NCBI RefSeq assembly: GCF_030272615.1
Contig: NC_081415.1
Coordinates: 194,860,195 to 194,924,194, forward strand
Source: Cryptomeria japonica
Lineage: Eukaryota; Streptophyta; Pinopsida; Cupressales; Cupressaceae
Direction of reading: 5' to 3'
Length of the DNA stretch: 64,000 bases
In this document: positions 1-12,424 of the stretch, piece after piece
How the letters are laid out: every line of letters starts with the position of its first letter
Numbering within the stretch: position 1 is the stretch's first letter
The notes under the pieces: generated by a model
What the model was told of the DNA's origin: nothing
Seen by the model: the letters and a program-made list of their open reading frames with translations, nothing else
The model's database searches: none
Made by a program: the position numbers and the translations under genes

Positions 1-84
1 CATTCTAAGTGCTTTCATTGGTTAAAATTAAGCATTTCCTTCTATTTTGCATGTGTTATCATTTGAAAGAGAAAAATTGTTGTC

Positions 85-3000
85 ATGATGCATTCATTTC
101 ATAGATGTGATAGTGGGTTAGCTTCCCTTGTTTCAATTTTTCCTCCTCCTAAAGAACCTCCGCCCATCTATAACAACATTTTAGTGCCTAAAAGAGTTGC
201 TACCAATCCCTTTGAGACTCTCCCATGCTCTAAGGATGAAGACTTTAAGAGTGATCTTGACAATTCTCCTAAAATGTGCCCTTCCTATTTAGCTATCCTA
301 GAGGAAGAGAATGATATCATAAACACCTTTCTTAATGTTACTTCACCTTCCCTACATGATGCCTCTCTAAGTGAAAAGGTATTGATGGACATTGACTTAT
401 TTTCTCCTAAAGTTGGTCCTTCCAATGGGGGCATGTTAGTGCAACAAGAGGTTATGAACACTTCTTTCAAAGATCTCCTTCCTAAGCATGAATCTTTGGA
501 GAAATATGTTCATGTTCCTCCTAAAAAGCACTCCCTTCACGAGGATCCTTTTGTGCAAGAAGATGACATTATCCCTACATTTCCTAGTGATGGCATTTCC
601 TTTTCCAACAAAATTCCCACTAGAGATGATGAATTAATGATAAATGCTTACCCTTCTCCTAAAGTTTGTCTTACCCATAAGCATCCCTTAGAGAAAGAAG
701 ATGAAATAATAAGCAATTTCCTTCATTCTCTCTCCCCTAAAGATCATATTTAACATATTTTGAGGAAAGAGGATGAGTTTAACACATCTATTGATGCTCT
801 CCCTCCTAAGGATGAGGAATTAATAAACAATGTTATCTCCTCTCCCAAAATTGACAATACTTCCAACATTCCTTTCAACAACTTCACTATTTGGGATGAA
901 CCATTAGAAGAAGGTGTAGATTATTCTCTACCCCGTGAGAGAACCCTAGCCAAAGGGGATGAAATCAAGATTGAAAACTCCCTTGATAGTTTCTCACCTT
1001 CCTTGAATCTCAATTATTCTCCCTCTAAAAATAAAGCATCTCCCTCTCCTCAACTTGGTTCTACTCATAAGGATACCCTAGTTCAAAGCAAGATGGTTAA
1101 CATCTCTTTCAAAGATTTCCCTCTCAAAAGTGAGACTTTAGAGAGTAATGTTGATCCTTCTCCTAGAGAGTTTATTCCCCATGTAGATCCTTTGATGATA
1201 GAGGATGATATGACCTTTCCTAGTATTACTCTCCCTACTAGAACATCAATGCCTACCCCTTGTCTCTCTCCTAAAATTGATTTAATCCATGATGAGATTT
1301 TAGTGCAAGAGAAGACTATCAATAATTCTTCCAACACCTTTGTTCATTCCTCTAAACCATCCTCAATCAATTTGATACGTGTGAATGAAACACCTAACAA
1401 ACCTCTCTTCACTGTCCAAGGTGCTTGTCCTTCTCAAAATTCTCAACCTTTAAATAAGCCTATCTTAGTGGTTCAAGGTGGTTATGCTAATGATTCTTTT
1501 TGCACTCCTAAGAAACCAATTATTACTGTGCAAGGAGGTTATTCTACTAAGAGCCCTTATGAGTATGCTAAGCAACTGACTAGAGAGAGTTATAATGCGG
1601 TTGCTCATACCTATAATACTAGAAATAATAGGCAGCCTAATCCTCCTCCTGTTACTCCAGTTTCTCTTCCTAATCCTCAACCTATTCTTCCTCAAGCTCC
1701 ATGTATTTCACAAGTTCTTGGTAAGGAATATGATCTCATAGAACAACTTAAAGCTACCCCTACTAAGATATCCCTTTGGGATTTGATCCAAACTTCTTCC
1801 GCTCATCATGGAATGTTACAAGATGCCTTGAAAGATTTCAATGTTCCTCCACCTAATACATCTAGTAATATAGTGTCTTTGGTTAACTCTGTGATGAATC
1901 CTAAAGCTCAAATTGGGTTTACTCAAGATGAGTTGCCTACTAGTGAAATTCAACATCAATATGATCCCTTGATGATTGTGGTTATCATAAATGACACTGC
2001 TATAAGACAAACACTGGTAGATAATGGCTCTGGCCTTAATGTGTGTAGCATTAATCTATTGCATAAGATGAATGTGGATACATCCCTTATTGACCCTGAC
2101 TCTTGTCCCAATCGAGGCTTTGATAATGTGGCTAAGTCTTCATTAGGTATTATCACCTTACCCATCACAGTGGGACCTGTTACTTTGCCTACTCCTATCC
2201 ATGTTATGTCGGGAAATCTAACATATAACTTGTTATTAGGGAGACCTTGGATTCACAGTATGCAAGCTGTCCCCTCTACATTGCATATACAAGTTAAATT
2301 TATTTATAACAATAAGACATATACCTTGATAGGCGATACTAATCTTCAGGCTTGTTTGCAAACATCTACTTCCAAAGGGAGTTCTTCTAAATCTTCCTCT
2401 TCTAATGATGACTCTTTAAACAAAATACCTATGAACAAATCATCATCCTCTGATAGTCAAAATTCTTTGGATGAGCCTGAAGTTCCTGAAGAAGATTCTT
2501 CTCAACTTGAATCTACACATGAAAAGGCTTTTGATCCTGAGAAGGTTCTCACAGAAGACGATTAGGGATCTCTTGATTTTAATCCCACCTTTGTAGGTGA
2601 GTATAGGGTTCCTCCTAGAGAGCTTAAAGTTAAAAAGAAGGAAGAAACTAGATATCAATCAGTCTTACCTGAACCTATGAGCAATAATCTTGTGGCCGCT
2701 TCTCAAACTTCTTCTCCTCACACCTCTAATTCTAAAGAATTTGATTCTTTGTCTTATGAAAAACCACCTTCTCTTTCTGAAATGGCTAATCGTTATGGTC
2801 GTGGTTTTCATATTTTGGCTAAGAGTGGCTATAGTGGAAATGGTTGTGGCATAAATGAACAAGGAATTAAAGTTCCTTTAGAACATAACATGCATGAATA
2901 TTCATTTGGACTTGGATATAATCTTTCTAAGCCCACCAAAGCATCTAAAAGATCATCTCTTAGTGTGAATGCTATATTTAGTAGTGATGATGATCTCACT

Positions 3001-3312
3001 TCAACTAAATCATCTTCTACTTCTATCAACTCTCATTCCCCTCATAAGGAAATCTTGGCAATGAAAAAATCTCTTTATGACTCCCCTCAAATTTCTAAAT
3101 CCACTTATGAATCTTTATCTTCTATTCATCATAAAGTCCTTTCCTCTAGGGATAAGGCTCTAATAAATTACACTCATCCCTCTTCTAAGATTTCTTGTGA
3201 CTTTTCTTCTTCAATTTTTATCACTTTATACATGTTTTTGATCTCACTTATAGTTGAGCATTTAGCATGTCATATTCAAATACCTCATTTAGTCTATCAC
3301 GTCTTTAAATAA
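85..3312 (+). pseudogene. Gypsy-type polyprotein fragment: acidic repeat region, aspartic protease, G-patch
   Basis: One reading frame of about 1,075 codons, broken by TAA at 751-753 and TAG at 2563-2565. Residues to about 420 form an acidic, Pro/Ser/Lys-rich region with recurring SPK motifs about every 30-40 residues, then three VQG(G/A) repeats near 1408-1545. A gag-protease junction typical of plant Tat-like elements follows (LIEQLKATP, LWDLIQTSS), then a retroviral-type aspartic protease with active-site motif VDNGSGLNVCS near 2020-2050 and LLGRPWIH near 2230. The segment from 2677 carries a glycine-rich G-patch-like stretch (YGRGFHILAKSGYSGNGCG). No RT, RNase H or integrase follows before the LTR at 5129, so the copy is non-autonomous or internally deleted. 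The 5' part lies outside the window. Confidence 0.75.
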
Positions 3313-5110
3313 CATTAATGGCTATTATGTTTCTCATCATTATGTGACATTGGTAGCTCATTTACTGGGGGCTCATTGTCATTCATGATGGTACAATTTC
3401 AAGTGCAATCATATTTTTGAAGCAACATAATAGCCTAATTTTTCTATGTTATCTCTTGTTCCTATGGGGTAATAATGTGGAAATATTGATCATCTTTTCT
3501 TTAGAATCCTCTTTTCCTAGATATGGGAGAAGATGTGTATTCTCTTTCTTACCTTACCCACTTCTTGTGAGGAGCATTTTACATACACTAATGTCTTGCT
3601 TGCATGAACTCATGTGAGTATGTAGTACATTTTGGTTATGTCTAAATCTCTCCCTAGAAGATTGTGTAAGTCCTTCTCATTGAGGCAATGATCATTCCTT
3701 ATTTTTATCTAAGGATCCACTTTTTCCTATTTCGTGGATGGTGTGAACTTTATTATTTGATGTTATTCCTTGTATGCATTTGTTGTTGTTGGTTCAAGGA
3801 TTCTCTCTTACAAGAGATGTAAGTCCTTGACTACAACCTCTTTTGCACTTGGTAAAATACATCCATAATGAATTCACTCTCCCAATTGGGTTAAAAAGAG
3901 TGTCATCCTTCATTAAGAATCACTTTCACCTCGCAAAAGAAGGAAGTATTGCATTCTTATTTTCTTCTTTGTCTTATTCTAGAAGATGTTATATTTGTCT
4001 AAGACAATTCCTCTCAGGGATAGGTGTCTTTTGTACAAAGATCTCTTCTCCTCTAAGGATCTCCTTTACACATACTACAAGATATCCCTTTTCAACTATC
4101 TTATCCTTGCTTAAAGAGTGCAAAACTCTCTTGCTTGGATCTATGACATTGTTGCATTTTTGGGGTATCTTCTTTTATGATGAAGGTAGGTATCCTTGTT
4201 CTACTTTGCTTATGACATAAACATTACACTTTTTGAGCAATGGGTCATTCTCGGAACCAGAGCACAGACTCTTAGAGCGAGATGTCTCCATTTTTCTTTT
4301 ATGCAAGGTGATTATTCTCGGAACCAGAGCACAGACTCTTAGAGTGAGATGTCATGCTTTTGTACTATACATATACAGGTTGTAGCATACTCGGTCATAG
4401 ACTCCAATGAGGTGCTTCTAACCTCCCTAACACACACATGCACGAGGTTGAGTGGAACTAGCGGCATAAGGCTAGACTTTCTCACTCTCCTCGCTTACAT
4501 GGATCACCTAGACAGACTCGGCTAGTTTTCCATGTCCTTTTCCCATGGATCACCTAGACAAGATCTAGGGGCAAGAAGTCCATGTCTTCTCTCTCACTAT
4601 TCTTCTCATGGATCACCAATGTGTGTATTCGTGCTTTTTTCCTTTCTTTTCTTCTCTTTGCATTTTGTTTCCATTTACATCCTTCATCTTATGTTAGAGA
4701 ACTCTCAAATCCTCACACTCTTGGTTGTGTTGGAATTGAGATTTAGTCCTCTTTCTTACCAAATGATTCTCCATTAGTTTTTGATCTCATATCAAATCTT
4801 CTTGTGAGCATTTGTCATCAATATTCTTTAACAATTCGAAGTGGTAAACATGATACCCTATTTCAACTCACTAAAATTAGCAAGCCAAAATAGGGGGGGC
4901 ATATAGCTACCCTCGAATTTTCATCACCTTCCTTAGTAAGCATTAGGTGATTTTGTGATCTAACGTGTATTTTGTAGGGTGCGGTTCCTAACTGTGTACT
5001 GCAGATACCGCTGGAGGCTTCGTTCGACAGACCTATGGATATATCCTTTTTCAAATAATGTTTACTTTTCTGTACTTTAGCTTGCATATGCACGTAGTGT
5101 TCATATGACC
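3313..5110 (+). other. 3' non-coding part of the left gypsy element
   Basis: About 1.8 kb between the G-patch frame and the polypurine tract. Short frames at 3417-3617, 3843-4220 and 4532-4777 resemble no known domain and are probably fortuitous. In autonomous relatives pol would lie here; no RT or integrase motif is visible. Two short repeat families (see 4249-4620) are the only structure. Confidence 0.55.
4249..4620 (+). repeat. Short direct repeats in 3' region of the left element
   Basis: A unit of about 36 bp beginning TCTCGGAACCAGAGCACAGA occurs at about 4249-4285 and again at about 4316-4352 with one difference (AGAGCGAG versus AGAGTGAG). Downstream, CATGGATCACC recurs near 4498, 4544 and 4607, in the first two followed by TAGACA. 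The role is unknown. Confidence 0.75.
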
Positions 5111-5111
5111 A

Positions 5112-5128
5112 CTAAAGTGGGGGCTAAA
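5112..5128 (+). promoter_or_regulatory. Polypurine tract of the left gypsy element
   Basis: The purine-rich CTAAAGTGGGGGCTAAA directly precedes the LTR start TGTAGCGTC. The same string sits in front of the 3' LTR at 50001, which shows that the two elements are related at their 3' ends. This is the expected primer for plus-strand DNA synthesis. Confidence 0.8.
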
Positions 5129-5493
5129 TGTAGCGTCGTAAATTGTACGCACTTGCTAGGGTAGTACAATTTCACACCTAGTTTAGCACCCGCCTTGGTG
5201 CATTTTGCATTTTGCATTGCATTTCCCCTTTAGCACTTAATTAATTAAATTAATTAGGTCTAAGGTCCTATTTTATCATCTCCCACATCATAAAGTTGGG
5301 CCCTTTCATTAAAGTGTGCCCCTTTCATTTTATTCCTCTAATACATCATTTAGTCAAAAACCCTAATTAGGTCCTATTTTGAACTTGGGGGCTTGATTTC
5401 GGGGGTCAAAACATCTTGAAATCACCTGTAACTTCGGGATTCTCTCTAAAATCATCATATCTAATGGCCCTGAAAATTTGGTGAAAAGTTGTC

Positions 5494-5525
5494 GGGACCA
5501 TGGCACCCGGAGTGCACATGGTCCC
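5494..5525 (+). other. Hairpin module, LTR copy
   Basis: Two nested inverted repeats: a 9-bp outer arm GGGACCATG / CATGGTCCC and a 4-bp inner arm GCAC / GTGC around the loop CCGGA. The flanks (TGAAAATTTGG upstream, TCTCGAAATTT downstream) match the flanks of hairpins at 45047 and 45670, so this is a conserved module, not a chance palindrome. Confidence 0.8.
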
Positions 5526-5646
5526 GGATATTTTTCTCGAAATTTTAGGAGCGCGATCCAATCATAAAATAAAGCTTAACCCCAAGAAATTGACGGGATA
5601 TTCAATCTCTAGGTCAACCAAAAATCGAAATTACGACCTAGGGTTT

Positions 5647-5656
5647 CCTATATAAG
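5647..5656 (+). promoter_or_regulatory. TATA box of the left LTR
   Basis: CCTATATAAGAG follows a GGTTT stretch in the middle of the LTR, the expected position of the U3/R promoter. Inferred from sequence and position only. Confidence 0.5.
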
Positions 5657-6271
5657 AGCTCTCTTTCTTCATTGGAAGGGATGGGAATTTTGGTTTCAAA
5701 GGAACCTCATATGCAGCAAAAGAGTAGATCTTTGAAGACTTCAACAACATTCAACATCCATCTATCAAGCATTCGTCAATTTCATTCATCCATTTAGGGC
5801 TTTGAAGACATTGAAGAGCAATAGGGGATCACCGACTGAAGATTGGCTTGTACCCCTCCCTTGGGGTTGGGTATGATTTCATGTTGTTTTCATGTCTTTG
5901 CATGAGCTTCATTATATCATTTGTATTCATGCTTTAGATCACTTTGCATCTTGGTTTGGAGCATTTACATTATCATTTACAAGCAATTAGGGTTTACTTT
6001 CTAGGTTGCTCTAGTTTGCTTACTTGCATTTTAGGATCTTGCACACACATAAGGTCTGCACACACATTACCTTTACAATACAACTTGGCTATTCGTGGAG
6101 GTGGAAATCACCAAAGAGGGGGTTTGACTAAGGCAAAACCCTATATAGCCGCCCACCATACCTTTTCAGATATAAGTGCAGGTTTCGGGATTCGGATGAC
6201 GCCGCAAGTTGCAGATCCGACGGGAGCAGACGGAGACTTAACTTCACACCAAATTCCAGCCCAAAAAGCTA

Positions 6272-6360
6272 GGACAGGGGCATGGGGCGCCCTGGTCCTG
6301 CCAAGACAGGGGCGCTGGGTGCCCTAGTCCCTGGGACAGGGGCGCTGGGCGCCCTGGTCC
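6272..6360 (+). repeat. Three tandem GC-rich hairpin units
   Basis: Three imperfect units of about 27 bp (6272-6298, 6304-6331, 6334-6360). Each starts GGACAGGGGC or AGACAGGGGC and ends CCTGGTCC or a variant. The third contains GGGCGC TGG GCGCCC inside GGAC ... GTCC, a near-perfect hairpin. This patch is far more GC-rich than the surrounding DNA. Confidence 0.85.
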
Positions 6361-6804
6361 TTCTGTCAGACAACAAGTTTCAACATTTTTTTGACAGCTT
6401 TTCAGGTGGCAAAACAGCAGTTTCCAGAGCAGTTTCAGGGGCAGAATCAGGACAGTGGCGCCCGTGCCCCCGTCTTGAACATTTTCACTCAGATTTTAAC
6501 CCTGGGTATGCATTTGCATTCTTGTCTTGTCCTTGTGTTTATAGCTTTCCATTGTTTAAGTTCAATTCTGCAATCTTGTTATTAGTTCATACTTGCACTT
6601 TGGGGTTAGGGATTGAACTTGCATCATTTGATCTTTCAATTACAACAAAGGAATAGAAATCCTAATAGGTAGCCCGTGGCTCTCTCTTCCACAAAAAGAT
6701 GTAGCCAATTGTGTGATACCTCTAGGCTCTTTCGTATTCCATAAGTGTGTGGTTGAAAGTGAGATTAGGGCATGTTTGCTTAGTTTCACTTTTTCCCCCA
6801 CACA

Positions 6805-8689
6805 GATTCAATAGTTAATCAAGCACATTTTACTAATTACCATAATGATGTTATAAAAATACACAAAATCTACACTTCTTGTAAAATCAAAGCAAAAAGT
6901 GGAAATATTGTCAATAATAAGGAATTTTAAGTGTCAACACATGGACACAAATTGCGCTAGATAACTGAGTTCTATATATATCTAATAGTCTATTAAATTG
7001 TGGATAAGTATTGGATTGATATTAATAATAAAATAAATAATATAATAAGATTAATATTGTGTCCAAATAAGCATGGAGATAATTAATAAAAATAGGGCTA
7101 AGTATAATCAAGGTTAGGCAAGTAGGCCTAAATATGCACAAATGTGTTTCATTTATTGTAGACATGAATGAATTAAGATATTTTATTCAAAATAGATCTT
7201 AAAATAATAAAAAAAATGTACAAGGATGCATTGGTCACTATTATAAATGTAAATGATACAAAATTTAAAATAGTTAAAGACTATACTTAGTTATTGGTTA
7301 TTAATTTGAGATTTAAACTCTTCCCAAATTTCTATCAATATACTTTTGTGAAAAATTGAAACATAAATTCAACACTGTCATCATTTGAATTAACAAACAT
7401 AAAAATAGTCTCATAAAGACATGTTTCTTATAATTTTTAATATTTGATACAATGAATCTATTGATAAATTTTAAACTCTTATAGAATAATGTTCCATACA
7501 TTTTCTAATTCATCTAGTAACTCAACCTAAATTTCTATTTTTTGCTAAAATTTTACACATAATATAATTGTGCAAAATTTTTACGATCCAACTCTTTTTC
7601 TATCATCACCTTGAAATAAATTTTTAATTACTATCACTCCTCTCTTTGGACCTACTAAGTTTCTCCAAAAAATATAAAAGACTTCATTGTTAACAAGAAG
7701 AATCACACCCCCTTCAAAAATTGTTTTATTAGACAACTCTAGAACCAAAATCCCCTTTTTCTTGCTTGTAGAATTCAAAAGAAAATAAATAATAGATTTT
7801 TTAGGAAAGAAGCTAAAAGTAGCAAGGATATTTTTCAAATCATAAAAATTGGGATCAAGGAGAACATTAGTTCTACTAAGTTCTAGGAGGCCTCTCAACT
7901 ACCCCCCACCTTGAACTATCTATAAGTTACAATTCGGGGATTAATCACCCTTTCAATAAAATTAGATCCACTAAAAAATCCCTAAGAAATAATGTTAAAT
8001 GGAAAAGACAACAAAATATCAGTGGATTAGTTAAATTTTGATGGGTGTACTAAAGGAAACCTAGGAGAAGGGAATGCTAGGGGGGTCCTAAGAAATGATA
8101 AATGTCAAATGATTGAACGATATGCTAAAATGGTGGGGATCAAAAAAAATAATGAGATTGAGCCTTAGGCTTCCTAGCGGGGGATTAAATGTGTTTTTTA
8201 TTACTTAAGTAGGGAAAGCACCTTGAACACTCACAAGAGAAAACACAAAACAACAAAATAGAGTAGCCATAGTATAGCTTCTAGCATCACACAACAATGC
8301 TCTCATACAAAACACTACAATGTAACTCTTAGTAAGTAACCAAAAACATGATAGCATAACCAAAATGATATACTATCAAACCAAACAAACTAATAATTAA
8401 TATAACCAAACAAGCTATAAATTGATAATAGTAATTAAAATCATTATTAGTAGTCATCATTTCCAAATTAAAAGTAGGCATAGGGGGCACGCAAGCCATA
8501 TAATTTAAAATTTTTAAGAAAATTAACCCATAACTACTAAAATTAACTAACCACTACTTAAGTAAAAAAATAACACTACAAAAACTATCAAAAACTATTA
8601 TCATGTGAAGAGAAGCAACAAAGCCACAACCAACATAGTAACCCAAACAACAACCTAATTTTTGTTGAGGATGTCCTAGTTTCTAACCA
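6805..8689. other. AT-rich intergenic DNA, no gene seen
   Basis: No domain, splice pattern or repeat is convincing here. A 105-codon minus-strand frame at 7581-7898 is unrecognised and sits in low-complexity AT-rich DNA. It may belong to the degenerate minus-strand region that follows. Confidence 0.5.
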
Positions 8690-10550
8690 ATATCTTCATC
8701 TATTCCTACCAAACCTCCTAACCCATGTCTTCCTCATTCTACTCAACCTCTTGTAAATTATCCCTACCCTTTTGTTTCTTGGCCTTTTTCTGCAGCTTAC
8801 TCCAAAGACAAATCCCATATCTACCTTGCACATTATTCTATCAGTGAAAACATAGATATAATTCAAGGCCTCAACCATTTTTATGTAGCTCTGTGTATAC
8901 TCCTCAACTTTAGACTCAAGGTTCATAAATCTAACTTTAAGGTCGATAATATGGCCTCTCAAATTAGAGGTGTTGATATCTTCCTTCTCCACTAGAGAAT
9001 TATAAGAACATGGCTCCATCTCATCAACTTCATAAACTTCAAGGGAAAGGGACCTTTGATCATATTTTTCACTTTCTTCCTTAAGATTTTATGTCCCCTC
9101 CAAATCATTCATGTTGCATGCCAACTTTTCCTCTTCCATCTCATGGAAATATTCATGCTCTTAATTGTTTATTGAGGATTCATCGTCACCATCAGGTGTG
9201 AAAACTTCAGCCAATTCTTGTGTGGCCTCCTTAGTTTCGACTTTATATTTTTTGTCCTTTACAAAAATGCAAGAAGTGTGTCTCTCCCCCAAACTTCCCT
9301 CCTATTTATCATGCTCTTTGCTCCATCCTCTTCTTCAGACTCCTACACTTCCAAATCATAGTAATTTTCCTTTTTTCGGAGTCTTTTCTAATTTGTCTAG
9401 CTTTAATAGGGATTTTCCTAGGTGTGACCGCCTTACATTTTTTAAGGGTATTTTTCAAAATACCCACCTCAAGGGCTTCATTGACTAGCTCATATTTGAT
9501 TATTAATCTTTTCATTTTGGAACTAACATTGGGATCATCAAAAGGTAAAGGGTTTGATTCAATTAGTTGAATACAAACTGATGAATGAGGAGCCTCTTCC
9601 ACAACACCAAGGATTCTACCAAGGGTTAATAGACAACTACGGCGAGAGAAACAATCAAAGGCATACTAGTATAGGGCATAGATTAGCCCTTGGTGAAGCA
9701 GAGGAATAACCCCTTTTGAAATGCTGATAGACACTGAGGTAAACCAATAGTAGGTTAAATCATTTTTTTACCATGCCTAATGTTGTTTAATATCGAAAAT
9801 GGGTACCCGTGCACTATGGAGTAGTGACCTTCAAGGGTGAAGTGTTTCATCACATAATAAATTAACATGGCTGAAGGCATAGGCAAGACAAAGAGGTTAT
9901 GGCTATTTTGCATGACCACTTACTTCCCTTATTTCTTGGAGAAATTTTTAAGATACTTTTTATAATCACTAGAGCTCTTCTTTTCTACCTTCTTCCCTTT
10001 TTTTTTCAAACCAGACACCTCTCCAATGAGTTCTGGGGTGACATCAAAGGTAATGCTACTGATAGTGACCTCCCCATTCTACCAAGAATTATAGAAAAGG
10101 TCCTTGTTGTATCCTTTCATAGCAAAAAATAAGGGTGACATCTCTATCTTATAGAATATACCCCACACCTCATCATTCTTTTGTAGATCTTTGTAGTCTT
10201 TAGGCTCCAACCTTTTCTAAACTCCCCCTATTTTACAATTCAGCTCAATAGTAATTGGACAAGCCAAACAAACACAACACAAAATAGACCCACAAGGATT
10301 TTTTTAGTCCCCACAAAAGGAAAGCCAGTGGTAATTAAGGTTGGTATTATCAAGAATATCTATCCCATTCACACAAGTGCAATGACATTTACCTAAATAA
10401 TTTTTCTTATGAGAAAGAAAATTTAATACACCACAATATTTTCTAATATTTTCCTTATACATGGTATTGATAGCTAGATAATGGTATGGTTCATTTCTAA
10501 CATACAAAAATTTATAATCATTCAATTCCTCCTTGCCAAAGGGGGTCATA
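8650..10550 (-). pseudogene. Degenerate minus-strand coding relic, unrecognised
   Basis: Read on the minus strand from 10550 to 8650, several frames have protein-like composition: 10304-10549, a stretch near 9700-9900 with VVMQNSHNLFVLPMP, 9309-9602 (Lys-rich), and an acidic then coiled-coil-like part ending 8696-9019. They are separated by stops and frame changes every 50-100 codons. It may be a multi-kilobase coding sequence that has decayed. I do not recognise the family, and chance reading frames are possible. Confidence 0.3.
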
Positions 10551-10689
10551 TATATTTGTCATTTAAACCTACACCCCAAAACCCACATCAACATCCAACT
10601 CAACAACCAAATTTGAATTTGAATTGTTTTGGCTCCTTTCCACCATTTTTTATTTAAATTTATTTTAATGATAATTGTCATGATTGTTA

Positions 10690-11370
10690 ATAAAAGAAAT
10701 GGAACCTTTTAAATAATGTTTGCTCCCTTCAAGAGATATAATTTCTCTAAGTCTTGTAGGGGATTGGGTGAAACTAAGGAGAGTCCAATCTTCATAATTC
10801 AGGCCATAATTGGCCACTTCATTTGCTGCCTTGTTGCCTTCATGAAAGACGTTCTAAAATTTAATATTAGGAGAACGTCTTATTAGAACTTTTCTTTCTG
10901 ACAATTTTTTTTAATTTCCCAAGGAATACCCACTTTTCTATTTAAGAAATCCACGATTAGGTTGGAGTCTCCTTTAAGGATGATATTTTGATAGTTCATC
11001 TAACTTAGTCTTTTAAGGTATTTCCATGCACAAAAAGCTTCTTCTCTATTATTAGAACCCCTACCCAAGTTCACACAATATCCCTCAATCAGGATTCACC
11101 TGCTATCTCTAATGTTTCTTCCATTATCTGAGATCCTTGAGTTGCCTTTAGAATAGCAATCAAAATTTCATTTAATCCATCTAGCCTCTAGAGGAGACCA
11201 TTTATACTTCCTTCTTAAAATTATTTTATTCTAGTTAATCCTCACAAGGTTTTGTTTGATTCCCCAGATTTTCTTAATTTTGAGATCTTGAAAGCTAGGC
11301 ATGGTTTTAAACATACCATAGGAGATAGAATTTACATACTAAGGATGTGTTACTAAATCATACCATGCAA
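10690..11370 (-). pseudogene. LINE RNase H-like C-terminal fragment
   Basis: On the minus strand the order of motifs is that of the plant L1-type LINE C-terminal RNase H (RVT_3 type): KWSPLEARWIK, then FDCYSKGNSRIS (family NFDG.SKGNPG), EAFCAWKYLKRL, ILKGDSNLIVDFLN with the second acidic residue, and NKAANEVANYGLN (family EGNKAAD..AN.G). Stops and small lesions are scattered through it. No RT or zinc-knuckle segment is recognisable upstream (higher coordinates), so this is a 5'-truncated or eroded LINE end. Confidence 0.75.
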
Positions 11371-12041
11371 GCAAGGATATAATAGTAGATAGTTGATGTC
11401 AAGGAAACCCATGAAAGATAGATTTTAAATTTGACCAAAGCATTGTTGCTATCATCACCTTACTGGTTACATCATAGCATACATCCCACCAACCTCACAA
11501 AGCAATAATATTTTTCCATACGTGAATAAATTGTTTAATCAAAATTTTAGATAGTAATAGAAAGTGTACATGAGAATAAAATACTATAGAAATGTGGCCA
11601 CATGTTTTGCACATGTTCAATACAACATATTTTACTACTTCATATAAGTTCAAATATACATCGACGACAAAATGATACCACTACTGTTAACACAAATTGC
11701 ATTATAGATTTTTGATTGGGTCTAGAAACCTCTTTTACCTATTAGGGAGTGTTACTAAATGGAATCATTTTTATCTAAGGATGTCTAATTAAGATGAATA
11801 ACACATAATACTGTCAACCTATTTTGCATGTTCATTTTGAAAGAAAATGTAGTGTCTATTGCAACCTACTTCTTTGGGTTCTTACATTCATGCATATGGT
11901 CATAGACATGCATATTTAGTAATATATAAGATTGAAGTCAATTTATGCATGTCAAGATATTGCAAACACTTACCTTGTGATATTTAATTTTGTTAATTAT
12001 TCCTCACAATAATCACTTAACCCACCACTTGCCCTAGATTT
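11371..12041. other. AT-rich spacer, nothing recognised
   Basis: About 670 bp with no convincing coding frame or repeat boundary between the LINE fragment and the TRIM. Confidence 0.5.
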
Positions 12042-12046
12042 ATTCT

Positions 12047-12419
12047 TGTTGCAAGGTGTGCACCCCTGGTCTCCTTGTATTGTGCAATGCAACGCTCAGG
12101 TTTGTGACATGGCTTAATTGCCTCCAATGGATTCTATAAGTCTATTGGTTGTATCGGGCATTAACAGGTCAATCTTTTGGTGCAACGACAATCGTACTTC
12201 TAACAAGTGGTATCAAAGCTTGGGTCATAGGTTCAAACCCTCTCGCTTGCACTGGGGGATTGTTACAAGGTGTGCGCCCTTGGTCTCCTTGTGTTGTGCG
12301 GTGCAACACTCGGGTTTGTGACATGGCTTAATCGCCTCCTATGGATTCTATAAGTCTAGTGGTTGTATCAGGTATTAACAAGTCAATCTTTTGGTGCAAC
12401 AACAACCATACTTCTAACA
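12047..12419 (+). mobile_element. Complete TRIM (terminal-repeat retrotransposon in miniature)
   Basis: A 373-bp element with two direct terminal repeats of exactly 159 bp (12047-12205 and 12261-12419), each beginning TGTT and ending AACA. The interior is only 55 bp. It starts two bases after the first repeat with TGGTATCAAAGC, one mismatch from the initiator-tRNA-Met primer site TGGTATCAGAGC, and ends with the purine-rich ACTGGGGGAT directly before the second repeat. The target duplication ATTCT is present on both sides (12042-12046, 12420-12424). There is no coding capacity, so movement would need proteins from another LTR element. About 17 of 159 positions differ between the repeats by eye, mostly transitions, so the insertion is old. 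Confidence 0.92.
12208..12235 (+). promoter_or_regulatory. TRIM primer-binding site with B-box-like extension
   Basis: TGGTATCAAAGC at 12208-12219 is the tRNA-Met primer site. About ten bases later GGTTCAAACC fits the RNA polymerase III B-box consensus. The second TRIM shows the same arrangement. Whether the B-box works is unknown. Confidence 0.6.
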
Positions 12420-12424
12420 ATTCT

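Larger units (their letters stand above)
5129..6804 (+). repeat. 3' LTR of the left gypsy element
   Basis: It starts TGTAGCGTCGTAAATTG immediately after the polypurine tract, as does the LTR family at 43406 and 50001. A TATA box lies near 5648. The interior holds GC-rich hairpin modules at 5494-5525 and 6272-6360. I place the end at the CACA of 6801-6804, after a run of C, because ordinary AT-rich sequence resumes there. The 5' copy is outside the window, so neither the right end nor a target duplication can be checked. Confidence 0.6.

Noticed and set aside
1-84. Similarity of the first 60 bases to 51232-51300 (TTCATTGGTT and AT-rich words), suggesting the two elements share an LTR end.
   Set aside because: The match is short and gapped in AT-rich DNA, and the left element's position here is interior, not LTR.
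3843-4220. 125-codon plus-strand frame as a gene.
   Set aside because: No recognisable motif, skewed composition, and position in the 3' non-coding part of a retroelement.
12208-12260. A tRNA-like stretch (GGTTCAAACC with a T-arm look).
   Set aside because: No acceptor or anticodon stem can be formed. It is the primer-site region of the TRIM.
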